The notes below the pieces were generated by a model. It made no database searches, was not told the DNA's origin, and saw nothing but the letters and a program-made list of their open reading frames with translations. Both the position numbers and the translations under genes were made by a program. From Zygnema cylindricum (taxonomy: Eukaryota > Streptophyta > Zygnematophyceae > Zygnematales > Zygnemataceae), in assembly GCA_037447655.1 (NCBI GenBank), contig JBBHKE010000672.1:75001-137000 (forward strand): DNA of 62,000 bases, read 5' to 3'. Below, piece after piece: positions 46,803-57,981 of the stretch. Numbering within the stretch: position 1 is the stretch's first letter; the number at the start of each line of letters is the position of its first letter.

Positions 46803-47420
46803 TAGTGTTGTGTATCGGTAAGGATTTGCCGATAACTGATATGGACCTTTTTTCGGGTACCCGATAATCGATATATTGGTATGATATATCGCTATCGCTA
46901 TTATCGCCGATAAATACCCGATATTTATCGGTTTTATTGGCGATAACACCGAAATCGATGACTATCGGCGATATATGTACGGACTGTACACATAAATGTA
47001 CGGCATATACATTCAACTGTACGTCATATTCCCCAGACAGAAAGTGCAGTAGCCGCCATGAGGTCTGTACTGCTTTTGTACGAAACCAAAAAACCGATGT
47101 ACCTTTCACATCCGACGCCACGGCTTTGTCCCTTTCTTCCTTGAGATCCATTGGAAACCTGCCACGTGTCAATCTGTCAGCTTCTTTGGCATAAGCCGCC
47201 AAAAGAGCCATTCCGGGATGCCGGCGCTCACGCTGGCCGTCCGCTCGCATTCTCTCATTCCAAGTCGTCCGTTCGATTTCGGCGGCTCGCAGAATGTTAT
47301 TTTGCGTCCGTTGTACTTTGCGTCCGCCGTCCTTTATCCGTTCCATGTTCACCAGGTAGTCGGTACAGTTCCGTAAGTTGCCGTAAAATTCCTGTTCAGT
47401 TGACCGACCAACGTTTCCTG
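46803..47420 (-). mobile_element. TAGTGTT-ended transposon, truncated, longer ORF
   Basis: Begins TAGTGTTGTGTATCGGTAAG. A minus-strand frame (from 47352) codes MNMERIKDGGRKVQ, NILRAAEIERTTWNERM and then HPGMALLAAYAKEADRLTRG. The same words, with stops, appear at 30042-30300. The helix-rich basic peptide could be a fragment of a transposase or accessory protein; I do not recognise it. The far end is not found; homology with the 29772 copy fades near 47420. Confidence 0.6.
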
Positions 47421-49179
47421 TGCTGCGTTTCCCGTAATAATTTCCAGTTAAATAGTTACGGAACAGGTTCGTATGGGTGTGTTCTTGTCGCTCTTTTTGT
47501 TTTTTATTATTGTTGTTTTTCAGTGTTGGTCATGCCACCCCTTTTGTACCCCCAGACTCAGATGGTTTACCATCGTGCTTTTTAATTTATCCTGCAAGTT
47601 TATTTTCGTAATAGTGTACCCAAAAGACCTAAACGTCCTACTTTCTTGTATGCATGGTACACAAATTGCATAGGTGCAAATTTTATCACCGAACAAGGAA
47701 AGTAGTAAATGGACCTTTAATTCTCCATGCTACGTTTGCAGTTGGATTGTCTTGCAAGGCATCATTCCTGTCGTTTATGTTCGTATTTTGTCTCTAAGAT
47801 ATTCTTAAAGCACTTACAGCTTTTGCGAATTCCTCCAATTTAGGAGCAATTGATGTAAAGAATTTTCAAAGAATCTTCTTTTTCTTCTTTTGATCTTCTT
47901 CTTTTGATCTTCTACTTCTTTCTTCTTTTGATCGTTGGGTGGATCCTTCAAATCTCATCTGATCACAATGTGGATTGGCAAAGACTGAAAATGACATCAG
48001 CAGTATGCCTGGCTCTGAATTTTTTTACATTCTTAAACAAATTTCAAAACACCAGTGGCCAAAGGGGAGACGACAAAAATTATGATTATGATGATTTCCT
48101 CTCAAAAGTCTTCATCTTCTCACCAAGAAGTGTGAGGGCTTTCCTACTCCTTTGAGCTCATCACTTTCAATATGTTTTCATGCAATTCTTAAACATTTTT
48201 TCACACTCTTGCTCAGTGATCAAGTCCTGTCAAAGCATTTTTCCTTGGGCAATCAAATATGACACAAAACCTAAACAAACATCAGTAAACTGACATTAAA
48301 CTGGCTTTAAAATGACATTAAACTGACATTAACTTCCCCTGATGTGACAACAGGCATAACATTATTCTAAAACTACTGTAGATTCTTTAGTCACCCTCTG
48401 ATTACAAAACACAAACATCTCACTTCACTCTGTCATCAAATCTGAAAGATTTTTCCAACAAAATATTATCCTTTAATCAGCTTTCATTTTTCTTCCGGCA
48501 ATTGGACAATATATATATGTACATAGGGGCAATCTTTGAGGCGATAAATAAATAAACTAATAATAGCAGCTTCGCTGCTACAATAAGCCGATGAAAGAAC
48601 TTGATGCTTTTAGCGATATTATTAGACTGTACTTTTCGAAATTGAAACTAAGGAGCTCTGCTATTCCCAAAGAGGCTTTATAGAAGACTGGAAGTGGAAA
48701 GATCGGGTCGATTTCGATTTGATCTGGCCTTCCCTAGTAGAGCTGGAAAAAGTTATATATATATGGTATTATACATGGTTCCCATGGACTCAAATGGTTT
48801 ACCATCGAGCTTTCTTGAGAAAAAGTCTTTGTTTCTAATACACACTATACAGATTTACAGTCAGATTTTGACTGACTGAAAATGAAAAAGTGACAGTCAT
48901 TCTTTAATGGTCAATTTATCATTTTAGAAAAAGAACAAACTGCAACGAGCTTTGATTGGTTAGTCCCGAAGCAAAAAAAAAAAAGGAAAAAGAAAAAAGA
49001 TGCAAAAAGTGAGGGGCCTAATTACGCAAAATAAGGATAAAGAATGACCTTATATACAATAAATGACCTTAAATATCATTATATTTTTATATCTCCCATT
49101 AACTAGCCAAAGAGGTTCCCGCCCACAAAAATCAACAAACCAACTGAGTAGATGGTTATAGGGTATATTCCTTATCTTC
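47421..49179. repeat. solo BTB-unit flank and gene-free sequence
   Basis: 47640-48065 matches the 3' flank found at 33790, 37140 and 49180. A TTCTTTTGATC microsatellite interrupts it at 47875-47935. 48070-49170 shows nothing beyond an AT run at 48755. Confidence 0.6.
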
Positions 49180-50541
49180 CACTCTAATTGTGGTTCCATT
49201 GCCATACAAAACATGGTTCTTACCCTTTAAGGTTAATTAAACTTGTCTCAAAGATTTTCTTAAACCACTTTCGGGTTCTGCTTAACCTTTTACCTCAAAG
49301 ATCGCCCCTATATATATATGCCTGGCTCTGATATGTTATCATGTTCCTAAACAACTTTCAAAACAGAAGTGGCTAAAGGTGAAACAAAATGTTTAACTTT
49401 GGCAGTACTATTATTTATAATTGACAGTTTTTACGGTTTCTAAACCATGCTTGATGCAGAAAAGAACAGAAAAAATAAAATGGAAAACTTGCTTTCACGT
49501 GCTGTGAATGTTCTTAATTCGGAAGAATTTATTAATATAACTGCAAGTAAAATTCACAAATATAATGAGAAAAAAATATAGTATCATGGTTCCAATTATC
49601 TCGTAATTTCAATGGCGATAACTTCACTTTTTCCAGAGCTTTCCAGAGGGTTTAACTGAAGGGATAACTAATTCATTAACGGTTATAAGCGGTAATAACA
49701 CTAATTCGGTCGTGACTTTTTTTTTGACCAAAAATCATAAATAGTGTTAATAACACTATTTAAGGAAGCGGAGTACATTCTCCCACGTCTCATTGCAATA
49801 AATTAGAATTATATATTCTAATTTTGCATTAACACTTATAAATCTTTAAAACTACTAACAATTGGTATAGTTCATTAATGTCGAATCATCTGTTCAGGCG
49901 CCTGTTTTCTATCCACTCCTTTAATAAGCGCTTACTAATTTGTGAATTCTAAAACCCCAAGGTAAAGTTTTGTTCTTTACTTTATCAGTGATGAAAGGTG
50001 TAGTTCAAATGTAACTGATTCCAGTTATTAAAGAAAAGCCAAATGTTCTCGCTGTACTTTTCTGTATCAGACTTTAGTACTATCCATGATATACCTTCTA
50101 GTACCAGACTGTACGTGTGGTACAAAACTCTATTAACAGATTGCAGTAGCGCAAACCTCTATTAGATTAGGATCAATAATGCATAGTTTGTTTTCGATTT
50201 CTGTTTGTCATAAAAAAACATTTCCAATGTACAATACCACTGACAGTCTACCCCGTATGACGAGTTGCAAAGTTTTTTAAGGTTTTCCAAAATTTGCCGC
50301 TGTTTCCAATGAACTTTTGTTTTTGGAAACATAGGGTTCTCTCTGCAATGTCAAATGCTGGTACAACAAAAAATCTGCAAACATTTTGACTTTGATAACA
50401 TTGCATGTCAAATGGGAGAGCTCGAATGCCTAAAAACTATGGATTACTGTTGGACTCGAGTGCAAACTAAACTTACCGGTCAAGAGTAAAAAGTTTATCC
50501 TCCATGACAGGCAAAATTCTTTACCACTTCCTGTGCAGCAA
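49180..50541 (-). repeat. 3' flank of BTB gene C
   Basis: Matches 37160-38230 and 38750-38960 with gaps. A degenerate MITE-like piece is at 49690-49850. No gene. Confidence 0.6.
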
Positions 50542-52092
50542 CTATAGTCTCCCACTCCTTCGCCCTTTCCCTGTTTCTCTATCCCGCGCACTCTCCCTTT
50601 CCCCTGCCTCCCTCTCCTTCTCCTTCTCCATCTTCCTTTCGCTCTCTCTCTCTCTCCCCCTCTCCTTCGCTCTCTCTCTCTCTCCCCCTCTCCTTCGCTC
50701 TCTCTCCTTCTCTCCCTCTCTCCTTCTCTCGCTCCATCCCCCGGTATTAATAACAAATCCATAAAAAAAGACACATATACTCACTAAGAAAACTAAGAAA
50801 AAAAGGCAGTCTACCATTAATGTCTTTTGTGAACCACCAACCAATTGGTGTTTATCTGATTGCCCGGAACCTATTGCCTTAGACGCTTCAGGGAGAGCAA
50901 TAAGATCTTGAAGGAATTTATCATACGACATGTCGTCTTTCAACGCATTCTTCAAATTGGATTGCAGTAGTTCTTCTGTGAAACCGTTCCGATCTTCAAA
51001 GGGGAGAGTTTTGATAATTACTTTTAAACCTTCAACATCATGACTTCCCAATTCCATTTTGAGCCAGCACCTTATCCACCTTCTCCGTCTTTCCACAGGA
51101 AGAATAATACGCCCCTCCAAGAGCCATGTGTTCAGTTGCCTTATCAAATATTGCAACTTTTTACTACACGAGTCACAAAAGATGTTCCATTGGAAAAAAG
51201 TAACTTTCAATGAACTAAACCACTCGATATGAAGCCTATTGAGCTGGCAGGGTGACCGTTTAACACTCACGTCCAACAATTCAAAGAGAAAAACAATATC
51301 GTGTATTCTTCCCCAAAAAGTTTCGATTCCTGCTTCTTCAACCTGATTTTGAAGTCGGATAACACTTTCATATACACTCTTTGTTATGAGAGACGATGGC
51401 AACATTCTGAAGAACTCTCCCCTGATAATTTTCTTGGCTAAAGTTTTATCAGACAGAGTGGCTCGTCCAGCAATAACATTCATCAGATTTTTATCGAAAA
51501 CTGAAAACGCAAAATCATAATGCGACTCCGTGGAAAATCTATCCATGATAATTTGCGACAGTTCATGGTCTAAATTCAAATCCCGAACAGTATTGAAAAT
51601 TTCGCTAGTTTCTGCCTCCTTCCACGGAGCTGCTTCCAAGTAAGTCAAAGCAGACGCTATCCCTTTTGCGTATTGCAGTTGTACGGATACTTTTAATATG
51701 TCTAATGCAGAACTTATGTCAACGATATTCTCTTCAATAGCTCCTTCTCGACCAGATAAAACATCAAACGTGCCTCTATAGGCGTCCAGTTTGGCTCTGA
51801 CATTGACGAGTTTGATTGTAAATTGATGAATACCGTCAGGACGATATCCATCATGGCCTGTCCAGATGCTTCGCAACGAAGTAGCAATGAACTCGCTTTT
51901 TTTCAAATCTTTCCAAGTGAGTGTCGATGAACAGATGACTGATTTATCTCCAGCTACAAGAGTCACTGTCAGAAACTGACTATCTTCTGGCTCAGACTTC
52001 GTTACTGCATTTCCAAAGCTAGAACTTGTTTGGCAAAAGAAGATGAGAAAGATTAGCAAGAAGCTTGACATTTTCGCCTTGTGTAATTCCAA
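50542..52092 (-). CDS. BTB/POZ-domain protein with signal-like N terminus (copy C)
   Basis: 516 residues, about as closely related to copy A as copy B is, with all parts in the same order: leader (FLLIFLIFFCQTSSS), BTB region with LDILKVSVQLQYAKGIASAL and LEAAPWKEAE, long helical region (VYESVIRLQNQVEEAG, FLFELLDVSVKRSPC), membrane span (CLFFLVFLVSICVFFYGF) and an Arg/Glu-rich tail. The microsatellite in the tail is longer than in copy A and changes the frame near the end, so the last 50 residues differ and a second frame (50430-50774) overlaps. Start: ATG at 52092, or the internal methionine aligned with copy A (KMSSFLL), which gives a cleaner signal peptide. Function is inferred from the BTB family only. 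Confidence 0.65.
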   Translation of the reverse strand: MELHKAKMSSFLLIFLIFFCQTSSSFGNAVTKSEPEDSQFLTVTLVAGDKSVICSSTLTWKDLKKSEFIATSLRSIWTGHDGYRPDGIHQFTIKLVNVRAKLDAYRGTFDVLSGREGAIEENIVDISSALDILKVSVQLQYAKGIASALTYLEAAPWKEAETSEIFNTVRDLNLDHELSQIIMDRFSTESHYDFAFSVFDKNLMNVIAGRATLSDKTLAKKIIRGEFFRMLPSSLITKSVYESVIRLQNQVEEAGIETFWGRIHDIVFLFELLDVSVKRSPCQLNRLHIEWFSSLKVTFFQWNIFCDSCSKKLQYLIRQLNTWLLEGRIILPVERRRRWIRCWLKMELGSHDVEGLKVIIKTLPFEDRNGFTEELLQSNLKNALKDDMSYDKFLQDLIALPEASKAIGSGQSDKHQLVGGSQKTLMVDCLFFLVFLVSICVFFYGFVINTGGWSERRREGEKERERRRGGERERAKERGRERESERKMEKEKEREAGERESARDRETGKGRRSGRL

Positions 52093-53119
52093 CCGAGGTG
52101 ACTCCTCTATCTTACTTTCTTATTCTCAATAACCAGTCGCCTTTCAAAAATAACTGCACCATAATAACCAGCCAGAAAAACACAAAGATTTCAACAGATA
52201 AACATCCTCGTTTCTCTGCAAAAAAAGGCAACAGACAAATTGCATTCAAGTAAACGTTGAACGCTATTGCTAATCACGATTGCAGAACAAAAACCTAGAT
52301 TTGCCTATTCAAGTTAACAAAATAGTAAATAATGTTTTTTTATCCACGACACCATGGCCTCAATACACAAATTTTGTCAGAAAAACTGACGATCACGTAG
52401 CGTAGCGCAAAATGCGATACGCGATACTTCCAATCAGAGAACAGAAAAAAGACTCAGCTATTTTGGATTGGAAAAAAATGGGAGCATTTGTGGAGTTTCG
52501 CCCAGTGATTATCCACCCTCGGCGATGTGGTTTAAGATTAAGAGAATCTTTGAATACAATCTTCCGAGATTCCCTTGAATTTCATAATCTCTGTTGGGGT
52601 TTTGTGCTGGTGCATGTACGTACCATGTAAAAGTACACCAAAAATTTACAAAATCCTAAACATGGAGAAGATCCTCCTTCTTCATACAGTTTTGTGCAGG
52701 AAAAAATCGAAGATCGCTTGTACGTTCATAGACACAAAGACTTCCAAAATATTCGTTTCAAATTGTGAGCTGTTGCAGACTTGCAGGGATAATAAACAGG
52801 AAAATAATCTAATCCCCTACAGGGAACAAGCCCCTAACGTTTTGGACTTTTGAGACACATTCTTTCCAAAGCTGAGGTCGTACGATCTCATAATTCCAAA
52901 AACATATAGTACGATAATCGCATGAAAACTACTTATAGCGTTTCCAATTGTTTTCGCACGAGAGAAATACGGTATGCAACCATGTACTGTACCGTACCGT
53001 ACTTTATCATCCTTGACTTTTCTCATATAGCTGTTGGCCCCTATCGGTCTATTAAACACAGTGAGAAACTCGGAAAAAGTAAATGTTTTTTTCGCAGATT
53101 CAAACCCTAAGACCATTTT
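52093..53119. repeat. BTB 5' flank and upstream region of the coiled-coil gene
   Basis: 52370-52930 duplicates 45540-46200. 52930-53119 is unique and presumably holds the promoter and leader of the gene at 53120, which runs the other way from BTB copy C. Confidence 0.6.
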
Positions 53120-54502
53120 ATGTTCAATTCTGGTAAAAATAAACAGCACAAAAAAGACAAACGAAAGAAGATGTGGGCAGAAGCCGTTTCGTTGGCAAAG
53201 AAAATTAGAAAAAAGGGTGAACCGGAGAATGAGATGTCTGAAAAGGAGGAGAAGGGAATGGAATCTATGGAAATAGAAAAGGTGGAAGGAGAAAAAATAG
53301 TCGACAGTTCAGTAAATTCACAGGATAAGGAAGATGATATCCACATGGAAAATGTGGAAGAACTTAATGAGACAATTTTGACAAATAAAAAAGCAGGAGG
53401 AGAAGAAATGGTATCAGTGAAAGTCCTTGAAAAAACCCTGAAGGAAAAGGAAAAACTGGAGAAACAGATGGTAAAGGAGAGGAAGGAAAAGGACAAGATC
53501 ATTCAAACGTTAAAAGAGGAAAGCGACAAATTGAAAAAACTTTTGCGTAATGAAGTGGGAGAGAAGGACCATTTGAAAAAGGAAGTGGTAGAAAAAGAGA
53601 AACACATTAATGATATTAAAGCTCGTTACAGACAGTTACAGCAGCAAAAGGACAAAGTACACCAGGAAAGGGACTATTTCTGTAGAGAATTGGAAGCTTC
53701 AAAAGCTTCCAATGATATTTTGGAAAAAAAACTTGCAACTTTTGAGACGGAAAAATCTTCTCTGGCTATGAACAGTGGATCTTATGAAGCCGATGGACCA
53801 ACTCCCTCTCATATTAGTAATGAAATTTCTAATCTTTATTCCGCTACAATGGGCTTCGTAAGGCCTTTTTTAAAGCTTTTGAAAAATAAAGGTGTCGACT
53901 TGAAGAGTTTAGGAGATCTGCAGCCAAATGCTGTCCTTAAGGAAAGCTCAGATTTTAAAAATGCTCTTGCAGGTTTTCTGATTCATCAAATTCTGTTGGA
54001 TTTTGAAAATGAGAGTTATGAGTCTGGAGGGCCCTCAAAGTTGGGTTCAACTGGTCGTGGAAAGTCCTGTTTCAAGGAATTTCATGCATTGGAGGAAGAA
54101 GACGCGGAAGAACTGTACAAGAAATCCGAGCCATTTCAAGAATTTGTGCATCACAAATGGGAAGTAGTCAGTCGTAGTTTTCTGAAGTTATCCGAGAGTT
54201 TTACGGAAATTATCGATGTTTCTCAATTTCCGGATGCTCTTGAGTCCAGTTTTGTTACGGTAGCCTTGGCCGCCTTAAGACTTCACAACCTTGCTTTTTC
54301 ATTTGATCCTCCGGCTGCCATTATTCGTCCAATGCAAGGAATTCCAGTGGACGGCCGTTATGTGAAGCTGGTTACCATGTATGAGGAGGACTGGACAGAT
54401 GAACAAAAACAAAATGCAATAACAGAATTTATGGTGCTGCCCGGGTTTAGGGTTAGAAGTACCATCCAGCCCTGTCGAGTTCATCCAAAAAAGGTGGAAT
54501 AG
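53120..54502 (+). CDS. GIL1/IRKI-type (DUF641-like) coiled-coil protein, single exon
   Basis: 460 residues. The N terminus is lysine-rich (KKDKRKKMWAEA), followed by an acidic region. Residues about 95-215 form a long coiled coil (EKTLKEKEKLEKQM, LKKEVVEKEKHIND). Residues about 235-455 match the C-terminal domain of plant GIL1 and IRK-interacting proteins: FVRPFLKLLK, FQEFVHHKWE, FPDALESSFVTVAL, LHNLAFSFDPPA, and the closing PGFRVRSTIQPCRVH, compare the family's LH-LAFSF and PGF-T-IQ-VY motifs. Family members act in gravitropism and light signalling or bind receptor kinases in flowering plants; the role in this organism is unknown. ATG at 53120 is the first in frame. The stop is TAG at 54500. 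Confidence 0.65.
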   Translation: MFNSGKNKQHKKDKRKKMWAEAVSLAKKIRKKGEPENEMSEKEEKGMESMEIEKVEGEKIVDSSVNSQDKEDDIHMENVEELNETILTNKKAGGEEMVSVKVLEKTLKEKEKLEKQMVKERKEKDKIIQTLKEESDKLKKLLRNEVGEKDHLKKEVVEKEKHINDIKARYRQLQQQKDKVHQERDYFCRELEASKASNDILEKKLATFETEKSSLAMNSGSYEADGPTPSHISNEISNLYSATMGFVRPFLKLLKNKGVDLKSLGDLQPNAVLKESSDFKNALAGFLIHQILLDFENESYESGGPSKLGSTGRGKSCFKEFHALEEEDAEELYKKSEPFQEFVHHKWEVVSRSFLKLSESFTEIIDVSQFPDALESSFVTVALAALRLHNLAFSFDPPAAIIRPMQGIPVDGRYVKLVTMYEEDWTDEQKQNAITEFMVLPGFRVRSTIQPCRVHPKKVE

Positions 54503-57500
54503 TTTCTGAATGATTGACTAATTTGTGGATAATTATCAGTCAGGGATTTCGTAGACGTCATTTTTTGCTGCCGTCTGTTGCAGTGAATGTTGTTGGATTG
54601 TTATAGGTCAATTGCTCGAAAAAATTCTGGTTCGTTAGTAAGATGTATCATGGATGTTGGTGAAGATATTTTAGCAGTTTTCAGATGTTTTCTTTGTTTT
54701 ATGTTCAATTTTTTCATCCAGATTTTGTATTTTATACTCGGTGTATCCTGCTCTGTTTTTTTCTCTTTTTCATGAATCCTGTATAGCATACTTTGAGGCT
54801 CAATATTTGGTACATTTGTGTTGAAATCTGGATTAAAATATGCCCTTCCTAGTACAGTTTAATTTTCTGTACTGGATTCTTTTATCATTGAAACATATTG
54901 TAATTGATATTTTGTCCTGTTGTGGTTACCTGTTTACAACGTCTAAAGGTTATTTGTTCATATGAGTCATAATTTGATCAAGCTGCGCTGCAACTTAGGT
55001 AGTGAACAAGTTATTTTTTCAAAGTGTTTTTTTGTCAATTTGTTCATTTTGACTTGGGAATTGGTCCAAGACTTATTTCTTGAAGGAAAAAGTAAATGGC
55101 GTGTTTCTTGTGCCGGCTTTAAGCCTTTAGAATCCCTCGGCTTACATTCATAATCCTGGTTTTGAAAGGTTTTTTTTTTTTTTTTTCTGCTACCCGGTTT
55201 CTTTATTGTTCAAGTATTCAAGCTCACAGTTTTCATAACTTTATCTTATTAGATAAGGAATCCAAAATGAAAATTTACATCTCAGTTTCAACTGAAATAC
55301 AGAATAAGAAATGTGAAGTACACTACAACATATGGCAACACTCCATGTTTCCAATGTTCCATTTTTTTCTATCCAAAATGAGTCAGCATATTTTGTATTA
55401 GGAATACGAGGCACATGATTTGACGTGGTATAAGGCTCCTTCAAGAGTAATACTGCTTCTTGTTTTTCCAGGCTTGTCAAGATAAAGGACAAGAAAAACT
55501 GCCGCGAAATAATAATTCTGAAAACAGAGTTTTCTGAATGGTCGTAGAGTGTCCTATCTTTGTAGTTCTATGTGTCCTACAGCTCCTTTCAGTAGTAACA
55601 TGTCCAGTATCCTCCCTGTATAATTATACCTATGTCGCGGAGTTTTCTTCTATGTTATGTACAAAGGAATCATCATTCACTGTTGCCATCCATATCGATT
55701 ATCCGTACATGCCTAAGTATTGGGAGAGGGTACAGTCCGGATATGGCTGGGAGGGAGTCATGAGGAAGGGTCCTTCAGAGTCTACGTGTATCGGTTTATA
55801 TGTGTCAAAAGTACAGTGGGGCGTCCGTAACAAGTCTTCGTCGATCCCGGAAGTCCATTTGGACTCAGCAAAATCGTTTGCGTATGGGAGAATGGCAGTT
55901 TTGTGGTGGTCCATACGAGGGTTTGGCAGACACAACAGCCCATAAAAAAAACAGATAATTTTGAATGTTTACATTACGAATCAAAACTCCACTGTGTCCA
56001 CCCTCCATAGTTCCCTCCCACCATGCATTCACTAAATAAGTAAATAGGAACCAATCCAACTAAAATGAATAAAATTATACACATGCAGTTGTCTTCAACA
56101 ACTGAGCAGCTGGGATACGTTTTCTTCTTACACAACGTTTACTTTTTCCGTGATCGACAGAAGAATCCTTAACCAATCACGTTTTCGAACCAGGAAAAAT
56201 TGTTGTTGCCTGAGCAATTCCAGGATCGAATTCCGGATCCCTGTTTTTTTTTGCTTTTCTTTTTGCTGGAAAGGTGGTAAGTCTCTCAAAAATGTTGACA
56301 AGTTAAGTAAGCCACAGCTCAATGTTTATCATACAAAAATACAGAGGTTCTTCCGAGACAAGATCCATGATGGGGGCAGTTCAGAATTCAGTTAAGATGA
56401 AATGTGTAGTTTTCTTAAAAAGCCATAAGCTTTCGAGATTCTGACAAGTCTCCAAGAATACCAACAGTCTATTTTCTGAACTTAACCTTACCAGTTTCGA
56501 ATTTAATAATCTGCAACAGTTGGTGACAGTGTGTGATGTTACAATTCCGCTATCCATTGACCAACGAGTACAACAACAAGAGCTTAAACAATTCAAATTG
56601 GTAGTGATCTACAGTATACATGGCTCTGACTAATATTTCAGCATCTGGAAATATTTGAGCTGTTGAGCTTTTGTCCACAAAATTTTTACCGCATTTTGTA
56701 ATCCCAAAAGTAATAAAACAAATAAGGCAACTGCCTAATTTAACTCAAAATGGTTTATGTGACAAATTATTTACAACCAGAAAGTATACATCCCTTTCAA
56801 CACCGAATTATTCTATATGACTTCTACCTAATGTCTATCATGATTAGCAAGAAGCCAATCTAATCTTTGCATTAACTGCTTTCACAGCTTCAACTTCTCA
56901 TACCTACATTCCTTCTCTGCACGGCTCAGAAAATTTTAAAATATAAACTAGCCTATTTATCCACTCTTCTTGTCTTTCACATGTCGCGTTGTTAAAGCTC
57001 CAAAATTTTGAACAGGCTCAAATTTTTTGCAGCATTTTAATTCTAGTAATGCGCACCTAGTGTAATCTAATTCAACCACTAGTCAATTTATTTCGTCAGC
57101 ATTTTAAATTTTCATGCAAAGCGCACTTTTTCCAAAGATCTCTGATTACAAATCTGTGTTCTCGAAGTTCATGCATAAATAATGATTTGTCAAACCTGAA
57201 TTCAATGATCGAGTAAAGTTGACCAGATTTGTACAGGTGATTCGCCATCCGATAGATATACTGGCTTATGTCCCATTCTTGAAAGCATCACTTTACTTGC
57301 ATCTCGCAACAGCTGAAAGACAAATCCTCCGTAAGCAACTTCCTCTTCTCTACGAGCAAGTGTTTCCTCTCATACAGCCCTATAAGGCACATGCTCCATA
57401 TTCCGGTGCACCCCTACCATTTTCACTGAGGAGCCAGAAAAAAAATATTTATAGCTTACTCAAACAGAGGATTTGTATTCTCCTCGAATGTCGAGTTCTC

Positions 57501-57580
57501 GCACATTTGAAATTTCAAATACCCTCTTTGCCCGATTAACATACTCAGCAAATAACATCCACTTGACGTCCTCATCGCCT
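54503..57580. other. long intergenic stretch, one weak ORF
   Basis: Includes the 3' region of the coiled-coil gene, a T18 run at 55169, and AT-rich sequence to 57580. The only frame worth noting, 55538-55945, is listed separately. No mobile-element ends were recognised. Confidence 0.4.
55538..55945 (+). CDS. hypothetical small protein with signal-like start
   Basis: 135 codons. The first 25 residues are hydrophobic (VVLCVLQLLSVVTCPVSS) and could be a signal peptide. The rest has a mixed composition with several Trp and Tyr (YMPKYWERVQSGYGWEG) and looks more protein-like than the surrounding frames. No family recognised, no splice or expression evidence. It may equally be a chance frame. Confidence 0.25.
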   Translation: MVVECPIFVVLCVLQLLSVVTCPVSSLYNYTYVAEFSSMLCTKESSFTVAIHIDYPYMPKYWERVQSGYGWEGVMRKGPSESTCIGLYVSKVQWGVRNKSSSIPEVHLDSAKSFAYGRMAVLWWSIRGFGRHNSP

Positions 57581-57595
57581 TTCCTTCTCCCCTCT

Positions 57596-57981
57596 AGGCT
57601 TTTCCTCTTCGCATGGCTCCTACGCTATTCTCACATGTCCAGCAGATAACATCTATGACTTTCCCATGGACTTTCCTTCTCCCTGCAGTTGCATTGAGCA
57701 AGATGCGCTGTTCAATACCAGGGTGTAATGTGATCTGACCCGAAATACACTCAAAAATAATAAGTAAAGACCCGCCAAACCAGGAATGAGGGCTGGTGAC
57801 GCAGTCATTAGCGCATTGACAGCTACAGGCAGAGGTCCCCGGTCCGAGCCATGGCAGACTCACTTTTCCCGAGTGTAGGACATGTTGTAGGACATGTAAA
57901 TCTGCTAAACACTTGTCTCATGATAGGCTCTTCCTCTTAGCATGGCTCCTCAACTATCCTAACATATCCAGCAGAAAACAC
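57596..57981. repeat. direct repeat of about 55 bp flanking the SINE-like sequence
   Basis: GGCTTTTCCTCTTCGCATGG at 57596 recurs as GGCTCTTCCTCTTAGCATGG at 57927, and the match continues through CCAGCAGATAACA/CCAGCAGAAAACA. The right copy overlaps the C-terminal codons of the gene at 57954-58688. Confidence 0.75.
57790..57870 (+). mobile_element. tRNA-derived SINE-like sequence
   Basis: TGACGCAGTCATTAGCGC at 57797 matches a pol III A box with D-arm, and GGTCCGAGCC at 57841 matches a B box. Their 44-bp distance is that of a tRNA gene. The acceptor and T stems are too broken for a functional tRNA. The layout resembles the head of plant SINEs such as the Au type. The 3' end is undefined. Confidence 0.5.

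Noticed and set aside
28500-53000. LTR or LINE retrotransposon
   Set aside because: I looked for reverse transcriptase, integrase and gag motifs and long direct terminal repeats and found none; the repeats here are DNA transposons and segmental duplications.
53107-53502. Serine/phenylalanine-rich minus-strand frame
   Set aside because: Antisense shadow of the lysine/glutamate-rich coiled-coil gene.
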